A DNA stretch of 64,000 nucleotides from Micromonospora sp. C31 (lineage in GTDB: Bacteria; Actinomycetota; Actinomycetes; Mycobacteriales; Micromonosporaceae). Below are positions 11,601 through 17,434 of this stretch, piece by piece; position 1 is the first letter of the stretch; each line of letters begins with the position of its first letter. Both the position numbers and the translations under genes were made by a program. The notes under the pieces are model-generated. The model was not told where the DNA came from. It did not search any database and was given only the letters and a program-made list of their open reading frames with translations. Where the stretch lies: NCBI RefSeq assembly GCF_018070575.1, contig NZ_JAGPXN010000022.1, positions 49,225-113,224 of the forward strand, given 5' to 3'.

Positions 11601-12966
11601 GGTCAAAATCCGCGGGTTCCGGATCGAGCCGGCCGAGGTGGAGGCCGTGCTCGGCGCCCAGGCCGGCGTCGGCCAGGTCGCCGTCGTGGTGCGCGAGGAC
11701 CGGCCCGGCGACAAGCGGCTCGTCGGCTACGTCGTGCCCGCCGACGGCGCGGACCTCGACGGGGTCACCCTGGTCGACGCCGCCGCGCGGCAACTGCCCG
11801 GCTACATGGTGCCCTCGGCGGTGCTGGTCCTCGACCGGCTGCCGGTCACCGCCAACGGCAAGCTCGACCGGCGGGCGCTGCCCGCCCCGCAGCACGGGCC
11901 CGCCGCCGGCCGCGCCCCCCGCACCCCGGCCGAGCAGCGGCTGTGTGCCCTGTTCGCCGAGGTGCTCGGCGTCGACCGGGTCGGCCCCGACGACAACTTC
12001 TTCGACCTCGGCGGCCACTCCCTGCTGGCCACCCGCCTGATCGCCCGGGCCCGCACCGACCTCGGCCTGGACCGGGCCGTGCGGGACCTGTTCCAGCGGC
12101 CCACCCCCGCCGGGCTGCTCGGCGACGGGGCCGACGAGGGCACGGCGACGGGGGTGCTGCTGCCGCTGCGCACCACCGGCACCCGCCCGCCGCTGTTCTG
12201 CGTGCACCCCGGCGCGGGGATGAGCTGGTCGTACGCCGGGCTCACCCAGCACCTCGGCCCCGACCAGCCGGTGTACGGCCTGCAGACCCGGGCCCTGTCC
12301 ACCCCCGGCTACCGGGCCGGTGGCGTGGGCGAGCTGGCCGAGGACTACCTCGCCGAGATCCGGCGGGTGCAGCCGCACGGGCCGTACCGGCTGCTCGGCT
12401 GGTCCTTTGGCGGAGTGGTCGCCCACGCCATGGCGACCCGGCTCCAGGCGGCGGGGGAGGAGGTGGAACTGCTGGCGCTGATGGACGCCTACCCGGTCGC
12501 CGAGCAGGCCACCCGCCCCCGCGACGACCGCGAGGTGATGCGGATGCTGGTCGGCGACGACACCGACGACCTGCCCGACGGCTTCCTCGACCGGTACGAC
12601 CCGCACGCCGTGGTGGAGGTGCTGCGCCGCCGTGACCCGGTGCTGGCCGGCTTCACCGGCGCGGAGGTCCACGCCCTGGTCCTGGCCGCGGTGAACCACG
12701 CCGAGATCATGGCCTCCTACCGGCCGGAGGTGTTCACCGGCGACCTGCTGTTCTTCTCCGCCGACCGGGCCGGCGACGGCACGGGGGCCGGCCGGGCCGG
12801 CGACGGCACGGGGGCCGACCGGTTGACCCCGGCCCGGTGGCTGCCCCACCTCGACGGCCACCTGGAATGCCACGACATCGACACCACGCACCTGCGCATG
12901 ACCGAATCGGAACCACTCGCGGAAATCGGCGGGATCCTCGCCGGGAAACTGTCCGGAACCGCGTGA
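2632..12966 (+). CDS. NRPS: A-C-PCP-C-A-PCP-C-A-PCP-TE (3444 aa)
   Basis: Domains in order: A1 (about residues 30-500, K483 of A10 present), C1 (from about 514, HHVATDG at 639), PCP1 (Ser1013), C2 (HHIASDG at 1197), A2 (about 1530-2020), PCP2 (Ser2076), C3 (HHIAADG at 2258), A3 (about 2580-3080), PCP3 (Ser3130) and a type I thioesterase (GWSFGG, Ser3258). A1 runs straight into C1 with no PCP, and C1 runs straight into PCP1 with no A domain. So there are three good A domains here for four PCPs, counting the upstream protein. Specificity residues read by eye against PheA: A1 DAELVGTVVK, A2 DALWVGGIFK (resembles branched-aliphatic, Val-type codes), A3 DSYYWGSFAK (no match I can name). No epimerase or methyltransferase is present. 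TE plus MbtH make this the terminal, product-releasing protein. The start is supported by AGGAGGA 5 nt upstream. A 27-bp tandem duplication lies in the TE. Confidence 0.97.
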   Translation: MPSIDHAGPAPTSAAGPRPTVILDGGPLAGPAVGVDEAFTARVRADPDHPALVAGATRLSYAELDAAVARRADRLRAEGAGPGRLVAVHRPRGVAAVVAILAALRAGAAYLPLDPGAPAARTEAILADACAGAPPALDEVAARGELVLPGAAVPVDTAYVIYTSGSTGTPNGVVVGRDALAHFVAGAVDRYGVTPADRVLQFAPLHFDASVEEVFVTLCAGATLVLRGDEMLDVPDLLAGCATHGVTLLDLPTAYWHELAYALSTGGVTLPPALRTVVIGGEAALPERVRRWRRAVGDRVRLLNTYGPTEATVVATVADLSTHDGGDVPIGRPLPGVRAALVDGELWLLGGGLAHGYLGRPELTLRRFTTLDGRAAYRTGDLVRVRPDGQLGYLGRVDDEVKINGHRIDPVAVESVLLTLTGVREAAVVAQELGDGVRRLVAYVVGDVTAAQVRAYLAERLPAPAVPGVVDLVAALPRSSTGKIDRGRLRAADPTRTTGRPEPAGWRPAPGEELVPLSYAQRRLWFLHSLEGPSATYHVPVVLALSGVPERAALDAAVADVVARHEVLRTVFPSVDGEPVQRVLPTSGVRLSEVECPRVELEARVAEFTADTFDIGVDEPLRVRLFVTGAESTLVLLLHHVATDGWSMAPLLRDLATAYAARVAGHGPAWEPLPVQYADYTLWQRELLGEESDPDSLLARQLTWWRETLAGAPAVLDLPADRPRPAEPTFEGASVRSLLDADTHRRLRDLGETCQATGFMVFHAALAATLTRLGAGEDVPIGTPVAGRPDEALHDLVGFFVNTLVLRTDTSGDPGFADLLTRVREADLAAYAHEEVPFDLVVERLNPARSLAHHPFFQVMLTVDTPPGDELRILDLDARITPAGLDTAKFDLSVSCVLGEDGEVEVWLQYATDLFDADTAQLLLAAYLRLLRAVAADPAAALGTLDVLTDAERAGLDARRAAVHAAAADRAPSHAAAAGDPVRTELLCGLFAEVLSLPSVGPDDDFFALGGHSMLAVRLANRLRAVLDTDVGIRDLFLAPTPATLERRLGQLVAAARPTLAAVAPVERMPMSYAQRRLWFLAELGGPSAVYNLPVVLRPVTALDPAPLAAALADVAARHEVLGTVYRSADGEPYQTVVAGARPPLTVLDVPADDLAEAIDTACGHVFDLAADLPLRAWLLRPTGGGHPDQVLVVLTHHIASDGWSTGPLLRDLAAAYAARAAGHAPGWEPLPVQYADYTLWQRELLGAADDPDSLLGRQLGWWRRTLDGVPQVLELPTDRPRPAEASQRGDIVPFRLDADTHAGVLRVAQEHGATVFMVLQSALAALLSRLGAGTDVPVGTVVAGRGDEALDDLVGFFVNTLVLRTDVSGDPSFAELVARVRDADLAAYDHQDVPFERLVEELNPTRSTAHHPLVQVMLVLQNADGGDPEPDTALAGEELSFRAGVAKFDLTLAVREYHDPAGGPAGITGAVEYAVDLFDPGTVSRLADTLARLLAAVVADPDTRVGDVELLTGEQRHQVVHRFNDTTPAGRPDERITDVFARRVAAAPHRTALVHGAARMSYGELDAEANRLARHLAAIGVRRGDVVGVLLDRGLPMAVAVLATLKAGAAYALLDPEFPDARLAALVPDAAITALVTDAALAARLGAARPARTVLLDRAAATLDALPASPLDLPGDPGDPACVMFTSGSTGRPKGALSPHRAVVGTLCGQTFVDFGPDQVWLQAAPVSWDAFALEFWGALLNGATVVLHPGQRPEPARIADLVAAHGVTTLWLSAGLFNVLLDEHPDALAAVHQVVTGGEAPSVEHLARARRRFTGLRLVHGYGPVESMIFTNCHPVDTPPVTAPVPVGPPLADRRCLVLDERLRPVPVGVTGELYVAGTGLADGYLHRGGITAAAFVADPFGPAGSRMYRTGDLARWTPCGTVEILGRADDQVKIRGFRIEPGEVAAVLARQPGVGRVAVVVREDRPGDKRLVAYLTPGEPDVQPAVADLRRAAAEALPAHLVPAAFVVLDALPLTANGKVDRAALPAPHYTAGTPSRAPRTPAEQLMCDLFGEVLDVDRVGVDDDFFALGGHSLLAAKLVNRVRAVWAAEIGVRDLFQAPTPAGLERRVARSSGAGTRAPLTPAARTGRLPLSYAQHRLWFLAELGGPGTVYNIPVALRLDADLDPDALAAALADLAARHEVLRTVYRAVDGEPHQLVLDGAHPELTVLDLTADAVAAAVATAAGHVFDLSTDLPLRAWLLRPDGDRQVLVLLVHHIAADGWSMGPLLRDLSTAYRARTDGTAPDWAPLPVQYADYTRWQRELLGAADDPDSLLGRQLAWWRRTLDGVPQVLELPTDRPRPAEASHRGEVVPFTLDADTHEAVRRLARACGATVFMVLQSAMAVVLARLGAGTDVPIGTVVAGRGDEALDDLVGFFVNTLVLRTDVSGDPTFAELVARVRDADLAAYDHQDVPFERLVEELNPTRSTAHHPLVQVMLLVQNTAEVDPTGSPFAGDEIGLDTGTVKFDLTLSVRETHDAAGGPAGLRGVLEYATDLFDPATATLLARRLARLVRAVAVDPDRPVGDVDLLDADERRLLHGLNDTAVPVARGCVHEAFREQARRTPDRTALTCGDRRLSYAGLDRAANALAHRLIAAGVRPQSTVGVLLPRGVDLVVATLAVLKCGAAYVPVGTALPAARVRTVLADSGATVLLTDVADRPAVAAERHHGTVVVECATPAGAPDHDPAVDVGERSLMYVMFTSGSTGRPKGVGVTHRNVRDLVADRCWNAGHHRRMLVHSQYGFDSSTYEMWVPLLHGGELVVAEGDSTDLRELARTIERYDVTAAYFTMGLFHVMADEGLDTLARLKEVWTGGDVASPAAVRRVLEHCPDTVLVHSYGPTEVTFASHHQRFETADRRFAGVHLGRLLDNTRAYVLDDRLRPVPLGGTGELYLAGEQVARGYLGRPALTAERFVADPFDPACGRMYRTGDLVAWTSTGDLRFVGRADGQVKIRGFRIEPAEVEAVLGAQAGVGQVAVVVREDRPGDKRLVGYVVPADGADLDGVTLVDAAARQLPGYMVPSAVLVLDRLPVTANGKLDRRALPAPQHGPAAGRAPRTPAEQRLCALFAEVLGVDRVGPDDNFFDLGGHSLLATRLIARARTDLGLDRAVRDLFQRPTPAGLLGDGADEGTATGVLLPLRTTGTRPPLFCVHPGAGMSWSYAGLTQHLGPDQPVYGLQTRALSTPGYRAGGVGELAEDYLAEIRRVQPHGPYRLLGWSFGGVVAHAMATRLQAAGEEVELLALMDAYPVAEQATRPRDDREVMRMLVGDDTDDLPDGFLDRYDPHAVVEVLRRRDPVLAGFTGAEVHALVLAAVNHAEIMASYRPEVFTGDLLFFSADRAGDGTGAGRAGDGTGADRLTPARWLPHLDGHLECHDIDTTHLRMTESEPLAEIGGILAGKLSGTA
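6331..6881 (+). repeat. C-domain tract, copy 2 (module C2)
   Basis: The tract aligns without gaps to 9514-10064. The last 221 bp (6661-6881) differ at only about three positions by eye, including third-codon positions. C1 (near 4981-5200) encodes the same motifs but with many synonymous and non-synonymous differences, so protein constraint alone does not explain the identity. Confidence 0.85.
9514..10064 (+). repeat. C-domain tract, copy 3 (module C3)
   Basis: This is the partner of the tract at 6331-6881, at a constant offset of 3183 bp. The last 221 bp also match 127-347 of the upstream NRPS. The pattern is that expected of intragenic gene conversion between C domains. Confidence 0.85.
12765..12817 (+). 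repeat. 27-bp tandem duplication in the NRPS thioesterase
   Basis: Two identical 26-bp copies (12765-12790 and 12792-12817) sit at a 27-bp period. The coding frame is kept and the TE gains a repeated RAGDGTGA peptide in a loop near its C terminus. The perfect identity suggests a recent slippage event. Confidence 0.9.
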
Positions 12967-13016
12967 CGAATTGCCTGTCAACGAATCGCCTGTCACCAAC
13001 GAGAAAGGAAACTGAC

Positions 13017-13223
13017 ATGGTCAACCCGTTCGAGGACGAGAACGGCACCTTCCTGGTCCTGGTCAACGACGAGGGGCAGCACTGCCTGTGGCCCGTCTTC
13101 GCCGCCGTACCCGCCGGCTGGCAGGCCACCCTCGGCCCCGCCGGCCGGCAGGAGTGCCTCGACCACATCGAGCGCACCTGGACCGACATCCGGCCGAAGA
13201 GCCTGCTCGCCCAGTACTCCTGA
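13017..13223 (+). CDS. mbtH: MbtH-like protein (68 aa)
   Basis: This is a small cofactor protein that binds NRPS adenylation domains and supports their folding or activity. The family signature is clear: an N-terminal NPFEDENGTFLVLVNDEGQH-type start, then LWPVFAAVPAGW, a GPAGRQECLDHIE segment and the WTDIRPKSL tail. The length of 68 residues is normal. The ATG at 13017 follows GAGAAAGGAAA; a longer in-frame extension upstream overlaps the NRPS end and has no coding character. It sits 50 nt after the NRPS stop and before a strong terminator, so it probably closes the NRPS transcript. It most likely serves A1-A3 of the NRPS. Confidence 0.96.
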   Translation: MVNPFEDENGTFLVLVNDEGQHCLWPVFAAVPAGWQATLGPAGRQECLDHIERTWTDIRPKSLLAQYS

Positions 13224-13230
13224 GGTAACC

Positions 13231-13267
13231 CGACCGCGGCCCCCCACGACGTGGGGGGCCGCGGTCG
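13231..13267 (+). terminator. Rho-independent-type hairpin after mbtH
   Basis: A perfect 17-bp stem (13231-13247 with 13251-13267) has a GAC loop, is extremely GC-rich, and starts 7 nt after the mbtH stop. No T-run is present, as is common in actinomycetes. It separates the NRPS transcript from the precursor operon. Confidence 0.85.
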
Positions 13268-13338
13268 TGTGTGGACCGGCACCGCTCCTGCCCGCCTTCC
13301 TGCCCCTGCAACTACCGGCTGCGGCCCGTCCGCGCTCC

Positions 13339-13344
13339 TAGGGT
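13339..13344 (+). promoter_or_regulatory. Candidate -10 (TAGGGT) for the precursor operon
   Basis: CCTAGGGTCGACAT fits a typical actinomycete -10 region and lies 80 nt before the glutamate mutase start, just after the terminator. No recognisable -35 is present. Position and context are the main support. Confidence 0.3.
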
Positions 13345-13423
13345 CGACATCAGCACAACGAGACCGACGGACGCGCGAACCGCGCCCGCACCGGTTGTCC
13401 CCTCCCATTCCCGGAGAGCCCCG

Positions 13424-13873
13424 ATGGCGCTGTCGCAAGCCGCGAGAAAAGTCCTGCTTACCGGAACCGTCTCCGACTCCCACACCTGGAACCTCGTGTT
13501 CCTGGAGCTGTTCCTCACCGAACAGGGGTACGCGGTGGACAACCTCGGCCCGTGCGTGCCGGTGGAACTGCTGGTGCGTCGGTGCCGGGCGTACGCGCCG
13601 GACCTGGTCGTGGTCAGCAGCGTCAACGGCCACGGATACGCCGACGGTCTCGCCGCCGTCACCGCGCTGCGGGCCGAACCGGACCTGGCCGACGTGCCGG
13701 TCGTCATCGGCGGCAACCTCGGCCTCGACGGTCGGGACGACGCCCACCGCAGGGCGCGGCTGCGCGCCGCCGGCTACCAGGCCGTCTTCGACGACGGGGA
13801 CCTGCTGGCCTTCGAGCGGTACCTCACCGTGCTGACCGGTCAGCCGCGGACCCCGGTGGGGCGGCCGGCATGA
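13424..13873 (+). CDS. glmS: Glutamate (methylaspartate) mutase, small B12-binding subunit
   Basis: This 149-aa protein has the cobalamin-binding Rossmann fold of the S/sigma subunit. It carries the DxHxx(G) motif as SDSHTWN near residue 20 (His is the lower cobalt ligand; the usual Gly is Asn here), VSS in the middle, and VIGGNLG for the nucleotide tail. The family subunit is about 137 aa. With the following gene it should interconvert glutamate and (2S,3S)-3-methylaspartate by a radical carbon shift. The ATG at 13424 follows CGGAGAG; upstream in-frame sequence is not protein-like. The stop overlaps the next start (ATGA). Secondary-metabolite mutases of this type feed beta-methyl amino acids into peptides and macrolactams. 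The function assignment is strong; the fate of the product is inferred. Confidence 0.9.
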   Translation: MALSQAARKVLLTGTVSDSHTWNLVFLELFLTEQGYAVDNLGPCVPVELLVRRCRAYAPDLVVVSSVNGHGYADGLAAVTALRAEPDLADVPVVIGGNLGLDGRDDAHRRARLRAAGYQAVFDDGDLLAFERYLTVLTGQPRTPVGRPA

Positions 13874-15108
13874 GCGCCGGACAGGTCTCCTTCGGCCGGT
13901 TCGTCGCCGACTGCGCCGCCGCCGGTCGGCTGGTCGTACAGCCCCGGATGGGCTTCGGCGACCTGCGCCGCATGCGCGCCGGCCTGGAACGGACCCGGTT
14001 CGCCGCCGCCACCACCGTCGGCACCGTCACCATCGACAGCTACACCCGCGTCGGTGCGCACGCCGCCGCCCGGCGGGCCCTCGCCGAGGGCACCGCGCTC
14101 AACGGCTACCCCATCGTGGCGTACCCGCAGGAGACGACCCGCGCCCTGCTCGACGGGGTGCGCGACGACACCTTCCCGGTGCAGGTCCGGCACGGATCCT
14201 CCCGACCGGAGTCGATCATCCGGGCGCTGACCGCCGCCGGGCTCGACGCCACCGAGGGCGGCCCGGTCTCCTACTGCCTGCCCTACGGCCGCACCCCGCT
14301 GCGCGAGTCGGTGCGCCACTGGGCGCGCGGCTGCGAACTGCTCGCCGAGCGTGCCCCCGGCACCGCCCACGTGGAGAGCTTCGGCGGCTGCCTGCTCGGC
14401 CAGCTCTGCCCACCCGGGCTGCTCGTGGCGATCAGCCTGCTGGAGGCGCTGTTCTTCGCCCGGCACGGCATCGGCAGCGTGTCGCTGAGCTACGCCCAGC
14501 AGACCAACCCCGACCAGGACGCCGAGGCGGTGCGGGCGCTGCGCCGCCTCGCCGGGGAGTTCCTGCCCGCGCACGTGGACCGGCACGTGGTCCTCTACAC
14601 GTACATGGGGGTGTTCCCGACCACGGTCGGCGGTGCCCGCCGGCTGCTGGAGGCGTCCGCCCGGCTCGCGGTCCGCGCCGGCGCGCAGCGGCTGATCGTC
14701 AAGACCAGCGCCGAGGCGCACCGCATCCCCACCGTCGAGGAGAACGTCCGCGCCCTGGAGACTGCGGCCGCCACCGCCGAGGCCACCGACACCGGCGGGC
14801 CCGAGGCGCCCGACACCGGCGTGTACGCCGAGGCCCGAGCCCTGGTGGAGGCGGTGCTCGACCTCGACGTCGAGCTGGGCCGGGCCCTGCACGCCGCGTT
14901 CCGCCGAGGGCTCCTCGACGTGCCGTACTGCCTGCACCCCGACAACGCCGGCCAGTCCCGTAGCTGGATCGACGACTCCGGGTGGCTGCGCTGGTCGGCG
15001 GTCGGCCGGATGCCGATCCGGGCCGCGGCCCCCGGCGACCGGCCGGCCATGACATCCACCCGACTGCTGGCGGCGCTGCACACCGTCGCCCGCAGGTACG
15101 ACCACTGA
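13870..15108 (+). CDS. glmE: Glutamate (methylaspartate) mutase, large catalytic subunit
   Basis: At 412 aa it is shorter than the classical epsilon subunit (about 480 aa) but has the expected TIM-barrel sequence: PRMGFGDLRRM near the start, NGYPIVAYPQ, RHGSSRPE, EGGPVSYCLPYGR, ESFGGCLLGQLCPPGL, SLSYAQQTNPDQD and KTSAEAHRIPT. The ATG overlaps the stop of the small subunit by 4 bp, so the two are translationally coupled and probably form the active complex. The role is glutamate to 3-methylaspartate as entry to a non-proteinogenic building block. The missing length should be checked against VinI-type enzymes from macrolactam clusters, which I expect to be the nearest relatives. Confidence 0.9.
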   Translation: MSAGQVSFGRFVADCAAAGRLVVQPRMGFGDLRRMRAGLERTRFAAATTVGTVTIDSYTRVGAHAAARRALAEGTALNGYPIVAYPQETTRALLDGVRDDTFPVQVRHGSSRPESIIRALTAAGLDATEGGPVSYCLPYGRTPLRESVRHWARGCELLAERAPGTAHVESFGGCLLGQLCPPGLLVAISLLEALFFARHGIGSVSLSYAQQTNPDQDAEAVRALRRLAGEFLPAHVDRHVVLYTYMGVFPTTVGGARRLLEASARLAVRAGAQRLIVKTSAEAHRIPTVEENVRALETAAATAEATDTGGPEAPDTGVYAEARALVEAVLDLDVELGRALHAAFRRGLLDVPYCLHPDNAGQSRSWIDDSGWLRWSAVGRMPIRAAAPGDRPAMTSTRLLAALHTVARRYDH

Positions 15109-15122
15109 CACCGGGAGGCGAC

Positions 15123-16130
15123 ATGCACACCACGGACGACCCCGCACAGGCCACGGCCGGCCCGCCCCCGCTCGGCGAGCACCTGGTCGCCCCGAGCACC
15201 CGGGCCGCCATGACCATCCAGCAGGAGGCGCTGTACGCGGCCCGCGAACACCTGCGCGGCCAGGGCTTCACCGAGCTGCTGCCGCCGCTGATCGGCCCGG
15301 TCACCGACCCGGGCGGCCGGGGCGCCAAGGCCCTCGACGTCGACTACTACGGCCACCCGTACAAGCTGATGACCAGCGCGATCCTCTACAAGCAGGCGTC
15401 ACTGCGCGGCTTCGGCAAGCTGTTCTACATCGCCCCGAACGTGCGGGTCGAGCCGCCGGAGACCGCCGGCACCGGCCGGCACCTCGTCGAGTTCCACCAG
15501 ATCGACGTGGAGATCGCCGGAGCGTCCCGCGACGACGCCATGGAGGTCGCCGCCGGGCTGCTCACCCACGTGGTGCGGCACGTGCTCGACACCGTCGGAG
15601 ACACCCTCGCCGGGCTGGGCCGCGATCCACTGGCCTTCGCCGAGCTGCTCACCGGCAAGTTCGACGCCTGCACCCACACCGAGGCCGTCGAGCGGCTGCG
15701 CGGCGGCGGGCACCCGCAGAGCGCCGACGCCGAGATCGACTGGGTGGGGGAGGAGACCCTGTCCCGCGAGGCCGACCGCCCGTTCTTCGTCACCGACTAC
15801 CCGAAGGGCTCCCGCGGCTTCTACGACCGGGAGGACCCGGACCGGCCGGGGGTGCTGCGCAACTTCGACCTCATCGCCCACGGCGGCTACGGGGAACTGG
15901 TCAGCGGCAGCGAACGCGAGGCCGACTACGCCACCATCGTCACCCGGATGCGGGAGAGCGGCGAGAACCCCGCCAAGTACGACTGGTACCTGCGCCTGGC
16001 CCGCGAAGGCATCCCCGCCAGCGCCGGCTTCGGCATGGGCGTGCAGCGGCTCGTGCGCTTCCTCACCGGCCTGGACGCCCTGTGGCAGGTCAGCGCCTAC
16101 CCGAAGCTGCCCGGGGTGGTGGCCCCGTGA
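15123..16130 (+). CDS. AsnRS/AspRS-like class II synthetase core, probable amide ligase
   Basis: This 335-aa protein has the catalytic core of the aspartyl/asparaginyl class of class II synthetases: a motif 2-like FYIAPNVRVEPPETAGTGRHLVEFHQIDVEI region (about residues 103-134) and a motif 3-like GFGMGVQRLVRF near residue 303. It starts directly at the catalytic domain, with no OB-fold anticodon-binding domain, so it is unlikely to charge a tRNA in the standard way. Such stand-alone relatives include the archaeal AsnRS-like asparagine synthetase. Next to glutamate mutase genes, it could adenylate and amidate 3-methylaspartate to 3-methylasparagine, or activate it for another nucleophile. That role is inference. 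A good RBS (GGGAGG) precedes the ATG. Confidence 0.8.
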   Translation: MHTTDDPAQATAGPPPLGEHLVAPSTRAAMTIQQEALYAAREHLRGQGFTELLPPLIGPVTDPGGRGAKALDVDYYGHPYKLMTSAILYKQASLRGFGKLFYIAPNVRVEPPETAGTGRHLVEFHQIDVEIAGASRDDAMEVAAGLLTHVVRHVLDTVGDTLAGLGRDPLAFAELLTGKFDACTHTEAVERLRGGGHPQSADAEIDWVGEETLSREADRPFFVTDYPKGSRGFYDREDPDRPGVLRNFDLIAHGGYGELVSGSEREADYATIVTRMRESGENPAKYDWYLRLAREGIPASAGFGMGVQRLVRFLTGLDALWQVSAYPKLPGVVAP

Positions 16131-17434
16131 GCGGCGTGCACGCCCCGGGCCTGCCCGAGGACCTCATCCGCGCCCGCGCCCGGCGCGGCACGGCCGAGGC
16201 GTTCCCGCCCGCCGACACGTACGGCCGGCAGCTGTTCGGCGCCGGTGACACCGACTCACCGGCCGGCGACCCGCGGGTGTCCGACGAGCTGGACACCGCC
16301 CGCCTGGTGCCGCCGGTGTTCATGCCGCAGCGGCTGGAGAAGCTCATCGACCTCGGCCGGGAGCCGGTGCACGACGACGTCGACCTCACCACCACGGTCG
16401 GCGGGTTCGCCTCGCCGCTGCCCCTGTACGTCTCCGCGTTCGGTTCCACCCGCGTCGCCGCCGGTGACGCCGGGATCGCCGCCAGCCGGCAGGCCGGCCG
16501 GCTGGGCATCCCCATGGTCATCGGGGAGAACCTGGTCCCGGTGGGCGGCTACCGGCGCGACACCGCCACCCGCTCGCCGATCCTGGCCCGGCTGCGTGCC
16601 TACGCCGACGCCTGCCCGCCCGACCGGGGTGGCGTGGTGGTGCAGCAGAGCACCGAGGACGCCGACTCCGAGGTGTGGAACCTGGTCTACAGCGACCCGT
16701 CGGTGCGCGGCCTCGTCGACTCCGGCCGGCTGGCCTTCGAGCTCAAGACCGGCCAGGGCGCCAAGCCGGGGCTGGGCGGCATGACCGTCGTCGGCGCCGA
16801 CGACGCCCGACGGCTGGCCGACCGGTTCGCCGTGCGCGACGTCCTCGGTGCCGACGGGTGGCTGCGCTGCGCCACCCCCGGCACCTTCACCGAGGAGATC
16901 CTGCGCCAGCAGGTGCGCTTCATGCGCAACAACTTCCCCCGGGCCCGGGTGTGGGTGAAGTTCCACCCCGGCCGCGACGTCGCGCACGCCGCCGCCACCG
17001 CCTGGCGGGCCGGCGCGGACGCGGTCAGCGTCGACGGGGCCCAGGGCGGCACCGGCTGGGCGCCGCGCGCCTTCGTCGGCCAGGTCGGGCTGCCGTTGGC
17101 CGAGTGCCTGCGCCGCATCGGCCGGCCGGAGGGCTGCCTGCTGGTGACCGGCCGGATCTGGGAGGGCGGTCGGGCCGTGCGGGCCCTCGCCGCCGGTGCC
17201 ACCGCCGTCGGGCTGGGTCGGGCCGCGCTGCTGGCCGTCGACGAGGACGCGGAGGAGGGCCTGGTACGGCTCGTGCAGGCCCTCGCCCTGGAGGCGCGGC
17301 TGCTGGTCAGCGCCCTCGGCCGGTACCGCGTCGACGCGTTGACCCCGGAGGACCTGTGGTGGCCGGGGCAGCCCGCGCCGGCCCCCACCGGGGCGGGGCA
17401 GCAGCCCGTCGCGCCGATCGGGGGCCGGGCATGA
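16127..17434 (+). CDS. Glutamate synthase FMN-domain-like protein
   Basis: This 435-aa protein resembles the FMN/2-oxoglutarate domain of glutamate synthase: FELKTGQGAKPGLGGM (about residues 204-219) and VSVDGAQGGTGWAPRAF (about 301-317) are the family's flavin and substrate loops. It lacks the glutaminase domain, and the Cys cluster is not evident. The start is the GTG at 16127, overlapping the upstream stop (GTGA), which implies coupled translation. In this operon it may carry out a flavin-dependent reductive amination, or an imine or oxidation step on a methylaspartate-derived intermediate. The family is clear; the substrate is unknown. Confidence 0.8.
   Translation: MSGVHAPGLPEDLIRARARRGTAEAFPPADTYGRQLFGAGDTDSPAGDPRVSDELDTARLVPPVFMPQRLEKLIDLGREPVHDDVDLTTTVGGFASPLPLYVSAFGSTRVAAGDAGIAASRQAGRLGIPMVIGENLVPVGGYRRDTATRSPILARLRAYADACPPDRGGVVVQQSTEDADSEVWNLVYSDPSVRGLVDSGRLAFELKTGQGAKPGLGGMTVVGADDARRLADRFAVRDVLGADGWLRCATPGTFTEEILRQQVRFMRNNFPRARVWVKFHPGRDVAHAAATAWRAGADAVSVDGAQGGTGWAPRAFVGQVGLPLAECLRRIGRPEGCLLVTGRIWEGGRAVRALAAGATAVGLGRAALLAVDEDAEEGLVRLVQALALEARLLVSALGRYRVDALTPEDLWWPGQPAPAPTGAGQQPVAPIGGRA

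Noticed and set aside
12837..13016. N-terminal extension of the MbtH protein
   Set aside because: The frame is open but overlaps the NRPS 3' end, and the translation is Arg/His/Pro-rich; the ATG at 13017 has an RBS and gives the normal family length.
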